From Aphrocallistes beatrix (lineage: Eukaryota > Porifera > Hexactinellida > Sceptrulophora > Aphrocallistidae), in assembly GCA_963281255.1 (NCBI GenBank), contig OY725501.1, positions 3,201,674 through 3,265,673 of the forward strand: DNA of 64,000 bases, in the 5' to 3' direction. The notes beneath the pieces were generated by a model. That model searched no databases, had not been told where the DNA came from, and was given only the letters and a program-made list of their open reading frames with translations. Each line of letters begins with the position of its first letter. Within the stretch, counting starts at the first letter, position 1. Shown here one piece after another: positions 41,301 to 56,300 of this stretch. The position numbers were made by a program, and so were the translations under genes.

Positions 41301-44300
41301 CCCAGACTAATGAAGCTCTTGTCCTCCCCCAGCTTGCCTTGCTTCCTAGGCATGAGGTAGATCTTCACGATCTCACTTTCCAGGATAAAGTGTAGCACGA
41401 GAGATTGGACAAACGGAGGCAGGAACGAGCCTTTAGAGTTAGAGTGCACTGCACCCTCGCGAATGCTGATGATGGCTTTCTTCAGGGCATTGCACAACAT
41501 CTCAACGACGATACGCTGGTTCTTCACGTGGTGACGCGATACTGAGAGGAAGAAGTTCAATGCTGCATCCTGACACGATCTGAAAACAGCGAGGTTTAGT
41601 GTCTCAGTGGCCATGGCGGGTAGGCAGAGAAACTCAAGAAGAGACAGCCAGAATTTCCTGGCGTCTTCAGACCCAATCCAGTCCTTCATTAGAGATTGGT
41701 CGTCGGCAATCTGTGAGAAAAATTGCAAAATGAGCGGCGCATCTTCTAAACTGAGTCCCTCTCTGTCCAGCAAACTCATATTCTGGTCGATCAGGCTCTC
41801 AAACAGTACCTGCAGTCTGTGGCAGAACTGAGAGCAGATGGCAGAGTCTAGCAGAGCTTGCACAGCGCTGAGGGACTGGGAAGCGCAGGAGAGAGTTCCG
41901 AGGAGTGAGGCGAAGTTGGTGACCTGCTTAGTGTCTGGGTTCAGGAGTATTTCTTCCGACTGCTGCAGGATGATGGTGAAGTAAGGAGGGAAAGCATAGC
42001 ATAGCGAACACAGCAACAAATCGACAGCTCGCTTCATGCCAATGGAAATGGCTGGGCTCTGTGCAGATTTGATGATTCCGAGCAAGTCTTCTTTACTGAT
42101 AATGTCATTGATGAAACTGACCGTTCCTATCTTCTTGCTTGTCCAGACAGATGTGGATAAAACATGCACCATTTCCGGCAAACATTCCGAGTGCTTCTCA
42201 ATGACCAGAATACGTGGTTTAGCGTAGTTAATGAACGTTTTTAGCCGCTCGATACTGACCTCATTGGTAGCAACGGTCAAGTGGAACAGTAAGTGCATGA
42301 AAGAGGTCGTGATGGTGGAGAGGGGCTGTCCCTGAGACGTGTCCAGGTAGTGCGGGGGGTTGGTGAGTTTGAAGTAGTTAGGATGGAGCAGCAGGCGCGT
42401 AAGCTGCATTGCGATCTCCTTCGAATGCTCGGCGAGAGTGAGCAGAATAGCCTCGATCTGCTGCAAGCCTGAAAGACTGACAGGTGCGGTCAGGAAGGAG
42501 ACGAGCGTGTTGAGCATGTTCGCAGACTGCATGGATGTGCGCACAATGTCAGGGGCGAGGTTGGAATGAGTTATCAGCAGTTTGCATAGTAGTTGTATCC
42601 AGGGGTAGCTGGCATGGGGTGGGTACACTTCTGTCAGGGGCTTTGTATCTGGTGGAGTCTCAGCTATGTCGGTGTAGAGAGAGGTGCCGAGTAGGCTGAT
42701 AGTGGACAGTGTTATTGACTGGAAGTCCCTGGGCTTACAGAGGTGAATATGCAAAGCTTGTACAACCTCTGGATGTGTCAATTCGATTCTTATAACCCCC
42801 AATCCACTTGTGCGGATGGGAGTGGCTACTGGGATATCAGGCTCACAGCCTAGGTTTCTGGATATGTCTATTGCAACATATGATGGGCAGTACTGGTAGG
42901 TGGTGTTCTGTACATTCAATTGCACTACGTGCAGAAGGATAGGATGGGGGAGGTAGATGTATAGAGTTACCCAGGCTTTGGGATAGTCTCTGAACTGGCA
43001 ATGCCAGGCAGCAGTGCGGGAGCGTGCTACTCGCTGTGAAAGCAAGTTCTGCAGCATTCCTGTGCACATGAGTCCGTTGGTGTCATTCACGATTATCGAT
43101 GCTTTCCCACTGAAATGCAGTAATCCCGTGCCGTCCTCAACTCGTGCCTGATTGGCCCCTCCCCCCAGGGTGGTGATGGTGTCGGACAGAGGGCCACAGG
43201 AGTGGTTGAGACAGAGCTTAGAACTGCGCATCAGTCCTGTCATGACCGGAGTCAGGCTACCGAGGTTGAGGAACCCCTCGGCGCAGGATTGGTAGGAGAG
43301 TAGGGTGTTCGCGAACTCGAGTATGGAGTCGGATAGGTAGGGCATATGCACTGACTGCTGAGAGTTCTGTTTGAGGAAGTGGGCAAGGGGACCGTAGAGC
43401 CGGTCCATTTTGTGCACGGGTGTATGCGAGATGAGAGTGCTCATGAATTGAGTGACCTTAGAATGCAGATGGAACAGGTTAGATTCCGTCTCAGTCGTGT
43501 AGGCTGTAGCTTTCTCCTTTTTCTCTTTCGCCATGTTCTTGTATATATCTGGAAGCTGACCGAATCGATTAAGAATGTGCAGCAGCAATCTTATGGTGTC
43601 AGGGTTGGAGGTAATGATATCAGTTATCATATACTTGTCTGCGACATACCCGGTCACTTTGTCGGAGAGCTGTTTCGTAGCCTCTTCCTCCTGTTTCTTT
43701 TTCTTCTCTTCTAGATTTTTCAACTCTTCCAACTCCAGTTCATTATCTTCAGGGTGGTCCTGGCTAGCGGCTGAGGTCTCCTCGGACGCATCACTCAGAC
43801 ACAGAGCGAAGAACTCCTCAAGGTTTATATCCACAGGCGCATTCTTCACCTTAGTCTCCTTTGTGCTGTTATCGTTCGGTGAGACATACGAGTCAAGGTA
43901 GAGGGTTATCAGTTTCTGGAGAAAGGTAATGAGGGTGGCGCAGAGGCGAATCGGACTGAAAGCGTCAGGAAAAAACTTTATTTTATTAATTTTTTTCTGC
44001 CAATACGAATTGTTCGCTGCTTCACTCCTACAGAAGACCGGACAAGAGTGATTGAGCATATTCGCGACATAGTTAACCGAGTTGCGGGCAAACTCAGTCA
44101 GATCTGTGGGCGACACGAACTGGTTGTTGAGAGGATGCTTAAGATCAGCTTGGAGCGATTTTATCATCAGTGTCAGCGCCTCGCCTTGAGAGAGGCGAGC
44201 CAACCTGTCACGCGAAGCAAACAACTTGAAGAGCACGGTGAACATGACACCTTGCCACACCTCCACTTCCTCTCCACATTTGTTCAGCTGTGAGATGCTC

Positions 44301-47300
44301 GAGAAAGTTTCTAGAACAAGACTGAGCGTACCAGTGGGATCACTGATTAGTTCCTCATGATGACCCTCCATCGGCACGGAGGTGTTCCCAGTTAGGAAAT
44401 TGAGATATACGTCAACCAGGAGCATCATATTATCTTGCTTGATTTCGAGTGGAAGAATACACGTGTAGTAGGTTATCTTGAAGAAGAGCCACCAGGCACG
44501 AGATGAAAGCGACTCGGAATTAACGACATACTTCAACAGTTGAACAATCAGTTCGTTCAGATGTAGAGTTTCAGCAATGTACGTTACTTGCTCTTTCTCT
44601 TCTTTGTTGAGACTAGAGTTATAGCTAATCGCGTCCAGCATATCTACCCATAGTTCTAAGAAAAGTTCAAGTGAGAAGTTTGTGAAAGGATTATCTGAGG
44701 ATTCTGCCAGTAAGCTACTGAATGTTTGGTAGATGAGCTCTCCCGATTTGGAGATTGAAAACTGCATCTCAGTAAGTGAAAGCTTTTTCTGCGGATAGAC
44801 TACGGCTTGATTGGCTGATGGGGCTTGTGTGCCTTCACTAAGAGCATTGGCTAACGACTCGGCTTCTTCTTTCGCAAGTAATTGCAACTGAGTTTCAGCG
44901 AAATAGTCAAACGTATTGGATAACCTATCATCGATAACTTTAGAGTATTGTTCAGTCAATTTTATGGTTTGACTTGTTGGGGAACCACGTTGCAACAGGG
45001 ATTCGAATTCGTCTGGGACTTCAATCTTAACTCCAAGCTTTTCTGCTTTTCCTTTAATCTTCTTCAGTCTTCGCATCAACTTGTCGATAACCTAGTATGC
45101 ATATGAGATAAATCCAATCGAAATCCACAATACAAATAAACAAAGCGCACTAAGTCCAATATCGTTTGGAGAAACTTGATAATTTGCATCACGACCAATA
45201 TTATACAAAGAAACATCAGAAATTACATTCCAATCATAACATTAATAATTCAATTACACAAATCCAATTCAAAGTGTCCTATCATGATCTTACTTAAGGT
45301 GACTTAGAAGTTTAAACTGGTCAAAGAGTGCCTGAGGTTATTAATCAAATTTAAATATCAAAGAGGACGTCTGTGGGAGTTGGCTATTGGCAATACACTC
45401 CACCTTAAAACAATGACTCCAACTTGAAAGTTAAGCAACATCGTGTTTCAAATACAGCAAACCACTGATTATATGTTAAAATATGAAAACACTCTAATCA
45501 ATCATTAACATTAGTTAAAGGTGTAACTTTGGTTTAAAATATTATTCTTAAGCGAAATTACTTTTGATAAATATACAGAAAGTAAGCGCATCTATTAATT
45601 AATTTGTATAACAATGAATTAGTGGAAGGTTTATCGGAGCAGAAGGAGTATTCGACAAACCACGTAGGATAATACATTAAATATACATGGAAATAATGAG
45701 AGCATTGGTGTGGGGAAAAAGACACGTACACGTAGTTCATAATTTTTGAGAACAAATATATTATCATTATTGTCTACTAAAGTAAAGTAACATGAATAGA
45801 CTTACTTGAATAACACAGTTATTTTAATAAAAGAATAATAAGAGTGTGGGCATCATCTTTTCTCAATTATAATTACAAATTTGTGTATTGAAATTAATTC
45901 ACAGCATATGTACGTGTGAACGTATTGGAAATTGATTGGACAATATGGAATGTGACCAGAAGACAGAATTGCACATGTCTAATACACAGCCACATTAAAA
46001 TGAATGGAAGTAATCGAGCCAAAAGAATTGCCCAAATTATCAGAAAAGGAACAATGCTATGTAAATAGGAATTTTCCCTAGCCTTGAAGTCGGAACATAG
46101 CTATTACCTGTATGTGTTGTTGTTTGGTAGAGTGGAGCTGTGTGATGTCAGTCTCTGCGGACTGTTCACCGACAGGTGTCTCCCCTTCAGGGGTAGGGGA
46201 CCTGTTCAGTTCTTGGTTTCCTTCCTCAATGACTGGGGAAGATTTGGTGGAATGATCACTCAAGGCTTTGTGCCTATTCGGTCCGGTTACGAACTCGGAA
46301 TACAGAATGTTGATGAAGAGGCATCTCAAGGTGTGAGAAGCCCATTGTGTCCCTTTAGTGGGGGTGGGAATGAGGGGTACGATGTTCTCCGGGTTCGTGA
46401 GTGCACGTGTGAGCAGAAGATTGAGTTGGTCTTTGGAGAATAAATCATGGATTGAGAGAGTAGGAATTGATATTAGTGATATCTTTAGGAAAAAGGGTTA
46501 GTACACACAAGTAAATCATTCTAGAGCAAAGTAGAACTAACAAGCTAGCATCTACATAAATCATGCCATCAAGTTTACTATATTACAAGGAATAATTCTG
46601 ATTATTACACTTATTTTATGTTCGGTGGAGAAGCGTAGCAATCAAAACAGTGCAAATTAGAGATAACTGATTAATTTGTGCTGTAATTTACAGTAATTTC
46701 CTACTGGATTCTATGTGGGAGATATATATGGTGAAATAACATGATTCTTAAGGAAGCAAATATTCTTGTTAATAGATTACATCTGATGATTCAGACTAGA
46801 CAGCATTAGCTGGCAAAAATGAACCATCATAATAGTAGAAGTGCTTTCTAGGAAATATTATTTTGGGTCAGAATCTACCGGTGACGTAATAGAATTATAC
46901 AGCACAGGTCAGGAAAATACTGAAATTCCCCAGCAAAAGATCTAGTAGACAAACCCTAAAGCATGAACTAATGGATGTAAATTATAGTTTGTATGACACA
47001 GCTGAAAAGAATTTCTATAATGATCACATGGCGTTTTTATCATTAAACAATAGTGTGAGATATAATTCATGCCAGCTATCTTTATTGAATACTCAATTGG
47101 AATCCTGAATTGTAATTAATTAATAAAAGGATTATTTGTGAAGCAGGTTGAGTGGATTTAAATAAAATCATAGAGCAAAGAGGAGGCTGTTAGATGGTAT
47201 TAGTAACTTGTGATAATGCAAGATGATTTGTGCGTGAATATTCTACACTAGCCCACACTGCAATACAGGGGTTCTCTCTAATTGTCTACTAATGGGAAGC

Positions 47301-50300
47301 GGCTCCAGCTGAACAGTGGACAATTAGATAGGTTATTTAATAGGATTTTCAATCTAATTAGGCATGGATTGAGAAGTCAAAGTGGACAATTGGGGAAACT
47401 TACTGCACACCGAAATGTACGCATAGTATGCACCTGATTCTAGGCGGGGTTTCTCACCCCTGTGGTATTTCTACAAAATTTAGCCACATTTTGAAAGTTG
47501 AAAATGCATAATTTTCTAGAAATCTAAATTAAATTAAGGTACACTTGAATTGAGAATATAGAGTGCTTTCTATCTACATAAAATCTAACTCCCAATCAGC
47601 TCCCAAACTTAAACTCTATCTAGAGATGTGGTCAAAACTCAAGATATTTTGGATATTGGGGTAGTTCCTAGAGAAAATGGGAACTCCCGTTCTAAGGAAA
47701 CTTTACAAATACAAGTAGTTAAGTAAATTTACACTGTATATCATGAAGCTAGCTTACCTTGCTAAGAATCTTGCATGCAATCAGATAGAGATCCAGATGG
47801 TAAGTAGAATCCATCGCCAGGAGCAGACGGACCAGGGACTTGGCGAGAGGAGAACAGACGTCATACGGAATAAAGCAGGACTGATCCACATCTTGCTCTC
47901 CCTGCTCAGATGCGGGTAACTTAGCTTTCACACTAGCCAACTTCCTCTCAAACTTTCTCACGAGGAGGCAAGCTCTCTGGAATCTCAGCGTCATGGCATC
48001 TTTGTAATGCTTTTTCGCAGTGTGCTTGATACGCTTCAACTTGCTGTAGATAGTCTGCACACTCGGGTGGGACTCTCCCTCCTTCATTTTCTCCTTCATC
48101 AGCTGGTACTCGGTGTAGAGGGACTGGTACTGCAGCCTCAGCTCCTCCACTCTCTGCTTGTGCATCGTGACGATACGGCTGATGCGGTGTCTCTCCTTCT
48201 TCTCCTCGTCAGAGGTAACCGTGTCCAAGCTCGGTGGGGCGCCAGAGGCTCCTGACGGCTTAGCCACTGACAGCTGTCCTGTCTTGTTGGAGGGGGGATG
48301 TTCCAGATTGGTTCCGGGGAGGATGAAGTCCCATTTGCTAGACTTGGAGGCGGCAGTGGATGGCGTAGTGGTGCTGGTAGAGGTAGTGTCCTTCAGCTTA
48401 GAGGTAGGGGGCTGGGTGTAGTACCTCTCTAGCAGGCGTAGGAGTAACAGGAGACCCCAGCTTAGCAGCTGGATGTCTGCGATGGCTGGCATACAGAATC
48501 CTAGCTCATCCTGCACCCCTTCTGTGTAGACAGGCAGGAGGTCGGAGAGAATCTTCGATAGGCACTCAATGATCTGGCTAGTCCCTGGAGACATTTCTGC
48601 CATGTACGAGACGATTAGGAAAACGCGGTCTTTCACAACCACACGAGACATTCCGATCGAGAACAAGTTCTTCAGCAAACCGGCGATGAACTCTGGCCAC
48701 CAGTGCTGCGCAGATGAAGTCGTGATGAGCAGAGAGCTGACCTTCACCAGCACCTCCGGCCTGGCTACGAGGCAGGATTTGTAGAAGAGCGACTCGCACA
48801 GACTGCGATCCAATGTGAGGAGAGTGGTGTGGTCTTCTGGTACAAGTTCTCCGTACACATCCTAGAGGAACAGGAAATTATCTCTAGTATCTGTTGAATG
48901 AATTACAGAATGTTCCTATTCATACGCAAAGGAAAATGGAACACTAACGCAATCAAGAAAGGAGAGGATTTAAAGGTAAATTGAGAGAGTACAGTCGACT
49001 CCGCTTAATAGGGTCACTGTTTAATCGGGTCAACTGCTAAATAGGGTCACTGTTTAATCCGGTCACTTTTGGCAGGACCGGAATAGCTCTCACACATAGA
49101 AGCTAATACAAAATATTTTCGGTTACTAGGGTTCTCCGCTTAATCGAGGCAAAAGTCTGACCGATGTGACCCTATTAAGCGGAGTAGACTGTCTTAAAAA
49201 ATGTCAGTAATATTTATCGAAATAGAATAATTGAAATTTTGAGGTAATAAATTCAAAATACTGGGCTACCTAAAATTCCGTCCAAAATTTAAAAGCGCTC
49301 TAGACACTTTTAAGTGAAATCAGCATTATCCCGAGCTCTCTAATGCATTGGGGTCTTGTCACATGTACATGAGTTTAGGACGTCACCCATGCTGGAATAA
49401 CAACATCGATGACTATGAAATGCTATCGGTCAAAAAGAAACAAGATAGGTTAGTTGTCCCATTTCTCACGAGAGTAGCAGACTTAGGAGTGGTACGTGAA
49501 TAAGATACCGTAAAATGTGTCAGTGAATCTCACGGATAACCAAGTGGAGTAATCGTTGGAATGTGCGAGATCGAGATAGGAGAATGCGAGTGAATCCGTG
49601 GGACTTATCAGTAACATTTCTGATCAAATTAAATAGCGTTTGCGATTATGAAACGCGCAAGGATGATAATCGCGTTATAAATAATTAAGTGAATCTATCA
49701 GATTTCGAGGCGATTATTATTAATGAGAAGAGGTAGCCAATTTTTCTGGTCTGGTTATCAACTTATCAACAAAGAAGTAGATTTGCCATGCATAGGTGAG
49801 TGACTTGTATTATTAACATCTCGGTTATACTACATGTGTAGGAATTCGCCGAAGAAGCACCAGATTGGGTAATGCAATTAATCCATCTTGAATCCATCGC
49901 AGATCTTTTGCTTTCGGTGCAATAATTGGATCAGATATGATTTCCCATCAAACCATGATCCCAGGAATATAATGTCAAGTTACAGTTCAGAATAATTTCT
50001 CAAGCCTATCGAATTCAGGAGGAGGGAAGTGGTTGTTGATAAAAGTAAAGCGAGGCTTTTAATTTTCCGATCTGAATAGTCTTATTAATTAAAGATTCCT
50101 AGCAAACAAGTGACAGACGATTCATAATCCTCCTAAATCAATTGATCTGAGACTCTACTTTCTCAGTACAATTAATTAAAAATATACTTCGATCTAAATC
50201 TTGAATAATATCGCACATGATGCAATAATTTGATTATTCTATCCGAGCTCGAGGAATTGCTAATTAGCCAATGAACTTGCTCTTATTTAACTAAATGTCA

Positions 50301-53300
50301 ATTTAAAAAACGCCATTATACGTGGAAGCTAGACAGTATTATGGCTAGATCTCACACACAATAGTAATATTCTGAAAGGAATGACGAATGATCGAATAAT
50401 CAAGTAAATAAATGACACTTTGTGAATAGAGTTGAATAGAAGTTAATAATACACAGATCTGTTCAAGGGTCAGATGTATGAGATAGAATGGAAGGGCATC
50501 CGTCAGAATGACATCTTAAAAAAACTTTTTCATAAGTAAAATAAATAAAACTTGTTGCTTTGCTCGTCTCATAAGATTGGATGTTAAGCTAATTCACTTT
50601 TATTTCATAGAAATAGACGTACGTATTATAAGGATTTATTCACATGTCGGCAGCAGATAATACTTCCTATGGAGTGATGTTAGGGTCTTTTGTCCGATAA
50701 TGCAGATGGGAGGCGTTTTAAAATCTCGCCGATATATCGGCGCCGTTATATAAGTTTCCCCATTATTTAATCCAAAATTTTACAGAACATTTTACTTAAT
50801 ATCTATGCTACAGGATTAGGGACTTGAATGAATGGTGGAATCTAATTAGTAAAACTGGTTATTGACAATTAATTAGTTTCTTACTAACTGTAACCAATTC
50901 TACTGATCAGTCAGATGGTACCATTCAGCCAAACCCAAAGATGAATGAGAGATGCATATTATATGAAGTATACCGCTTATAATATTTAAATTTTTAAAAC
51001 TAATACTCGCAATGAAGTATACAACTGAAAATAAGATATGCCCATTATTCACGAGGTTATCAGGGTTCGTGGGATTTAGATATAATTATCAGTAATCAAT
51101 ATAATTGATTCTTGATCAGTAATAAAGACAGGCACGTTGAAGATGGCTGTAACAGCTTTAACTCAAGTAATAATGCACTTACTTAATCTGACCAATATTT
51201 GCTCATCAAGATAAGGCAATTTTTCAGAGAGTAAGCTCATGACTAGAGGAGAAGCATATCTTATGAATTGGAGCAAGATCAGTGGGCTTATGCAACACAA
51301 ATACACTCAAATCATATAAAAATATACTGCTTCGTGGGTAGTTAATTAAAAGGAAAGTCCTAATCGGCAATCAGATTAAAAGACGATTCGTTTTAATTAG
51401 AATAAATCCATGACAGTATGTCTGTTATCAACCAATAGAAGAGCTAAGAGAAAAGATACACTAACAATTTTCGAGAAATGGCATTGAACCCATATTTTTG
51501 ATAATTCGTAATTCTACAGGTTACCTCACTAAAACCTTTTTATCAAATCTATGCTCTCGCGTGTAACATAAAATATCTAAGTCTTTTGAGCGAATAAAAT
51601 GCTCTATGACTTGAGAGTTCATTGAAACTCATGTATTCAGCAACACTAGGTTATTTCTAACGAAGCTATTGATATCGAATCAGGATTCGAAGATAAGATA
51701 GTTCGTAACTAATGATGAATGAACTAACCTTTTCGTCGTCTTCATCATCTCCTAACAGGATGCCATCTTGCTTAGCAAAAGGAGCATTGATGTTAAGGTC
51801 CAATCCTTTCGCGTGTGAGTTAAAGCAGGTGGTGAGGATAGTGTCCACGACACACTCTACGATCAGGTTGAGGTAGTTGTCTGGAACGATCAAGGGGGAA
51901 GGAAGGGGGGAACTGGGGGAGGTGGGCGAGAGAAGGGATTCGGTGGGGGCAGTTTCTCCTAAGCTGATATGAGCTGTGGCACAGGTGCGCTCTATCATGC
52001 GCCTTAAACGATTCATCTGCAGTCGGAACCAACAGCATTTGTGGTAGGCCTGAAACAGAAAATAGTCAATAATAAATGTCCAATCACAGTTACGTTACTA
52101 GTTACAAATTCCACTGTAAGTTCGTCTGAATCCATGGAAATAACCAGCACACTAATGGAGAATGTCAACTAAGACTCTGCAAACCAAATCATAAACTGTA
52201 ATTAAAATATTACATGATGACCTAAAACACTTGTTGACAATTTTACAGTTCTTTTTTTTGTGGATTACAGTAATTGCTTTCGAATTAAATTAATTACTAA
52301 CATAACCATCATATACTTCAAATGAATAATTAAAGCTACACTCCACATCAAGGTGACAACAGCTCACCATTATCAGAATGGAATGATTTGAACTGATCAA
52401 TTAAAAATTACATCAAATGAAGCTTTTATCATCCAACGTTCTTGGCTCAATGAACTTAGCCAATACAACACATTGAACAGGATGCTTTGAAATTCATCAC
52501 TACAGGACTGTAGCATAAGTCTTGCAATGATTTAGAAGATATTCTGAACTTTGATATTTTGGTAATATTTATCTTCAAATTGAACACACATGGGTATGAT
52601 CCATCGAAATGTGTCATTGGAAAGGGAAAGAGAGGTTGGGTGGCATTGACATTTCGATGGAGATTTGATCAAATATAAAATGCCCCGGATTTTTAGATAG
52701 ATTGCTCTCCCCTAGGATTTTTCAAAATACACACAAACATTCACTTAATATTAATACAACCAGTTTGAGGTTTACCAAACGTTATAGACTACAATCTCCG
52801 TTCCTATAAAGGATTCTAGAAGCAAATACAATGAATAATTATATGTGCTACTTTGATCTAAAGCGAATTATAAGTATTCTAAATTCTTTTATGTTAAAAT
52901 GCATGTTATAGTCCAATAGTTTTGTTGATTATTCGGCAAAAAATCTGATCCCTATTGGAGTGCATGTGATCATTATTTACAAAGCATTTCTGATATTTAC
53001 TGTGTGTGAAAATAACTGACAAATAACTAACTACTTAATACTTAATAAAGTATGGAATTACATGTCAAGTCCAGTCTCTACACGTATCACACGTGAAAGT
53101 ATGGTGTAAGTACTTAAAATAATTAGAACTCAGTAGTATTAGAGAGCTAGAAAGAATCAATGACGTTTGGATTGAGCGAAAAATAAACTCACTTGCTCGA
53201 TTTCAAGCTTGGCATCCGTAGGCAAGTTTCCGTTATCAATATGCTGGATGGTCTGAAGGAGTGCCATCAGTTTGTGCCTGTGGGATTGGTACTCAGTTCG

Positions 53301-56300
53301 GATCAGCCTTAGCGTCTCCACTTGAATGGGGAGAGAGTCCCTGGCGTACTGTGGAGGTAGGGGCGGGCGACCGAAGAATACGCCCATATTAACCTTGGCT
53401 AAGGCCCCTCCGGAGCCTAACTTCCCTCCAAGAGACACCTTGACGAATTTGCAAAGAGGAGGAGGTGAGATGTTTGAAAGGACGAAGGCTTTAGTGGAAA
53501 AATCGTTCGTAGAACCAAGTCTGGTGGGATTATCGGCGTCTCCTTCATCCCACACATCCACAGCAACAGAGCTCATGTACTCACAGGGGGGAATGAAGAA
53601 ATCTGTCAATTCGACTGCGTACTCCATTGCAAACGTGGCATAGTACACAGCGCCAGACTGAACACTATCCACCGTCAGCATGAACTGTTTTGGTTGCTGC
53701 AGCAACCACCGATGCAGATCCGGTACGGTCGAGTACACGGTTGGGAGATTAAGCTGAGCAGCTTGGTGGGGGACGTAGAATTCTTCCAGAGGAGGCATTT
53801 CAGTCTGAGATGGGTTGTGTGAGAGGAGGGAGGAGAGTCGGTCTATCAAATGCTCAATGTAATCGCAAGGACCGGTGTCTGAACCCCCAGCAAACTGTAC
53901 TGAGTCGACCTTGAAAGGAAATGTTTCAAAATACTTAATAAGTTTAACCTCACAAACAGATATCATTCTTAAGAGATGAGATTAAAAGAGTTGAACAATA
54001 ATTTGGATGATGCCAGAGTAATTACTTGAAAATGATTCTTAATTACAGGGGTGATTGCATAACGCGTATTTCCTTACAGCCAGGAAATCGAACAATGATA
54101 ACAAGCGATAATAAAATCAAACGCTTGCACCATTAACCTCAATAACTGACAAATGCTACTGGGTGAGTTGAGCAATCTCTATCAAGGCCAGCTAACCTCT
54201 CTCCCAGTATTGATGTCAGGCCCCGTCTTCTTCATATCACTGAGAATGTCCTTATCTTTATCCAGGATGTTGCAGGTACAGTTCTTCAGGTTCGGGACCA
54301 CTTTCAGCAGAAGTGGATGTGAGTCGATAAGTCCGATAGCCGAGTAGGCGAGGTACTCCGTCAGCGGAGTCACTGGTACCTGGAACTTCTTGCTGATGTT
54401 AGTGTTGCTGGCGGTGGAGGTGGGAGTGGCTGGAGTTGCGGTCGAAGAGGTGTTGCTACCGCCAGTGGTGTGCTGCAGCATCTTGGAGAGGTCGTCATGC
54501 ACGTAGGAAGTAATGCCTTTGACAGACGACAGATCGAGGATGTAGGTAACCTACGGAGAGTGAATAACAATTAATTCTGCTGCAGAATGGCAGTCATAAA
54601 CCAACAAAACTGAACTAAATGATCAGGTAATAGTAGCGTAGCCAAGATTTAGTGGTGCGATGTCACATTGAGGCGGCGCATATATACAGTGTACTCCGGT
54701 TAATCGGGACGACCGCTTAATTGGGACAGGTCTCCAGGAATGGAATAGTTCCCATACATAGAAGTTAATACTAAATTTCATCGGTTAATTGGGAACTCCG
54801 CTTAATCGGACGGGACGAAATATCCGGGACCAAAGTGTCCCGATTAAGCGGAGTCACTTGTAATTGAATGTGAGAGCGTTAACAAGTCTCTCAACTCTCC
54901 ACTCGTGTCTTACCTGAGGAGTAGTTGTAGTGGTGGTGGAGCCAGGAGGCTTGGGAGGAGGGGGCGTGTACTTGAGAGAGGGGAGCGGAGCGTCCCAGAT
55001 GTACGGGTCAAGTGGGGTTCCGTACAGATCGAACTTGGAGCATAAGACCGCATGAAGAGACTCGAACTGGTTGCTGAGCTTGCTGAGACAGAGAGCTAGG
55101 AGGTCAACCAGAACAGGGGCGGTGTGGTCTGAGTGGAATGTCAGTGAGAGGAAGTTCAGCAGTTTGAACAGCCACGCTACTCCCACGGGAAAGCAGACTT
55201 CAGACGGCATGGTGGTGAGGAGGGAGAGCAGAGCGGAGTTGAGGCTGTGCAGGAAGTGGGTGTGGTTGGACGGGGGGCCGTCAGAGGAATCCTCGCTCTT
55301 GAGGAGTGTAGCGATCAGACGGACACATTTGTGAGCTGTCTCGCGAGTTCCGTGGAGGAGACAGGATTCTAGCAGACTCTTCAGATACTCGGACACGACT
55401 TTAGGGAAGCTGGGGATTGGAGCAGCGTCGTGAGCCTATTGGTAGGGAAACGATAGTCATAGAAAGTTTTCGAGCGAGTAAGCAAAATAGGATTCATTAC
55501 AGATGGAAAATAATTTGGCCTAGCATTTTGGTGAATTTATTAATCTATAAGGAGAATTCTAAATGTACGAAAACCGTTACATTATAATTGATTTAAGCAG
55601 ACTGTAGGATGCTTGAATAATTTGTGTATAGAAACAAATTCCATATTTCGACTTTTTCTTATCTTATCTAATCTAATCAATCCTTATCAGATCTAGAGTC
55701 ATAGCGTGGATGAATATTTGAGGTCCATAATTAATCGGAATCAGATACCGGTAGGTGTGTTATCAAGACAAATAATTATCCAATCAAATCATTAGCTTGC
55801 AATTAGTTTTACAAGAAGGTTAAAAAAATGACAAATTAATGACAAACCTGCATCCCTGCTATCCAGCTACAGAGATCCAGAGCCATCAGCTGCATCTCGT
55901 CCAGCTGATCCAGCTGGACTGTGACCTCATCTTCTTGAGGCTGTCTTATCGCGATTTTCAACAGTGCAGCCTGTAACTTTTCATCTCGGACATAACTCCG
56001 CAGAGTGAGTAGGTGTGTGGCCGTGACAGAAGAATTCGGTTGATAGATTGTAATATAAATAGTCTCGATAGGGAACTCTTTCTCTTTCTTCTTCTCTTTG
56101 GTGTCTTTATCTTTGCTCTCCTTCTCGTTCTAAGAAGATAGCATAATGAACATGATGTGGAGGTTATCTTGAAGTAAACGAGAAAACCAATTAATTAGAC
56201 ATGAATTGTTAAAACCAAGAAAAATGTGCACAAACCCCTCAGCCTACACAATGGAATTATTCCACACTCAAACACGCCTTCCGTAGATTTATGTTTAGCC

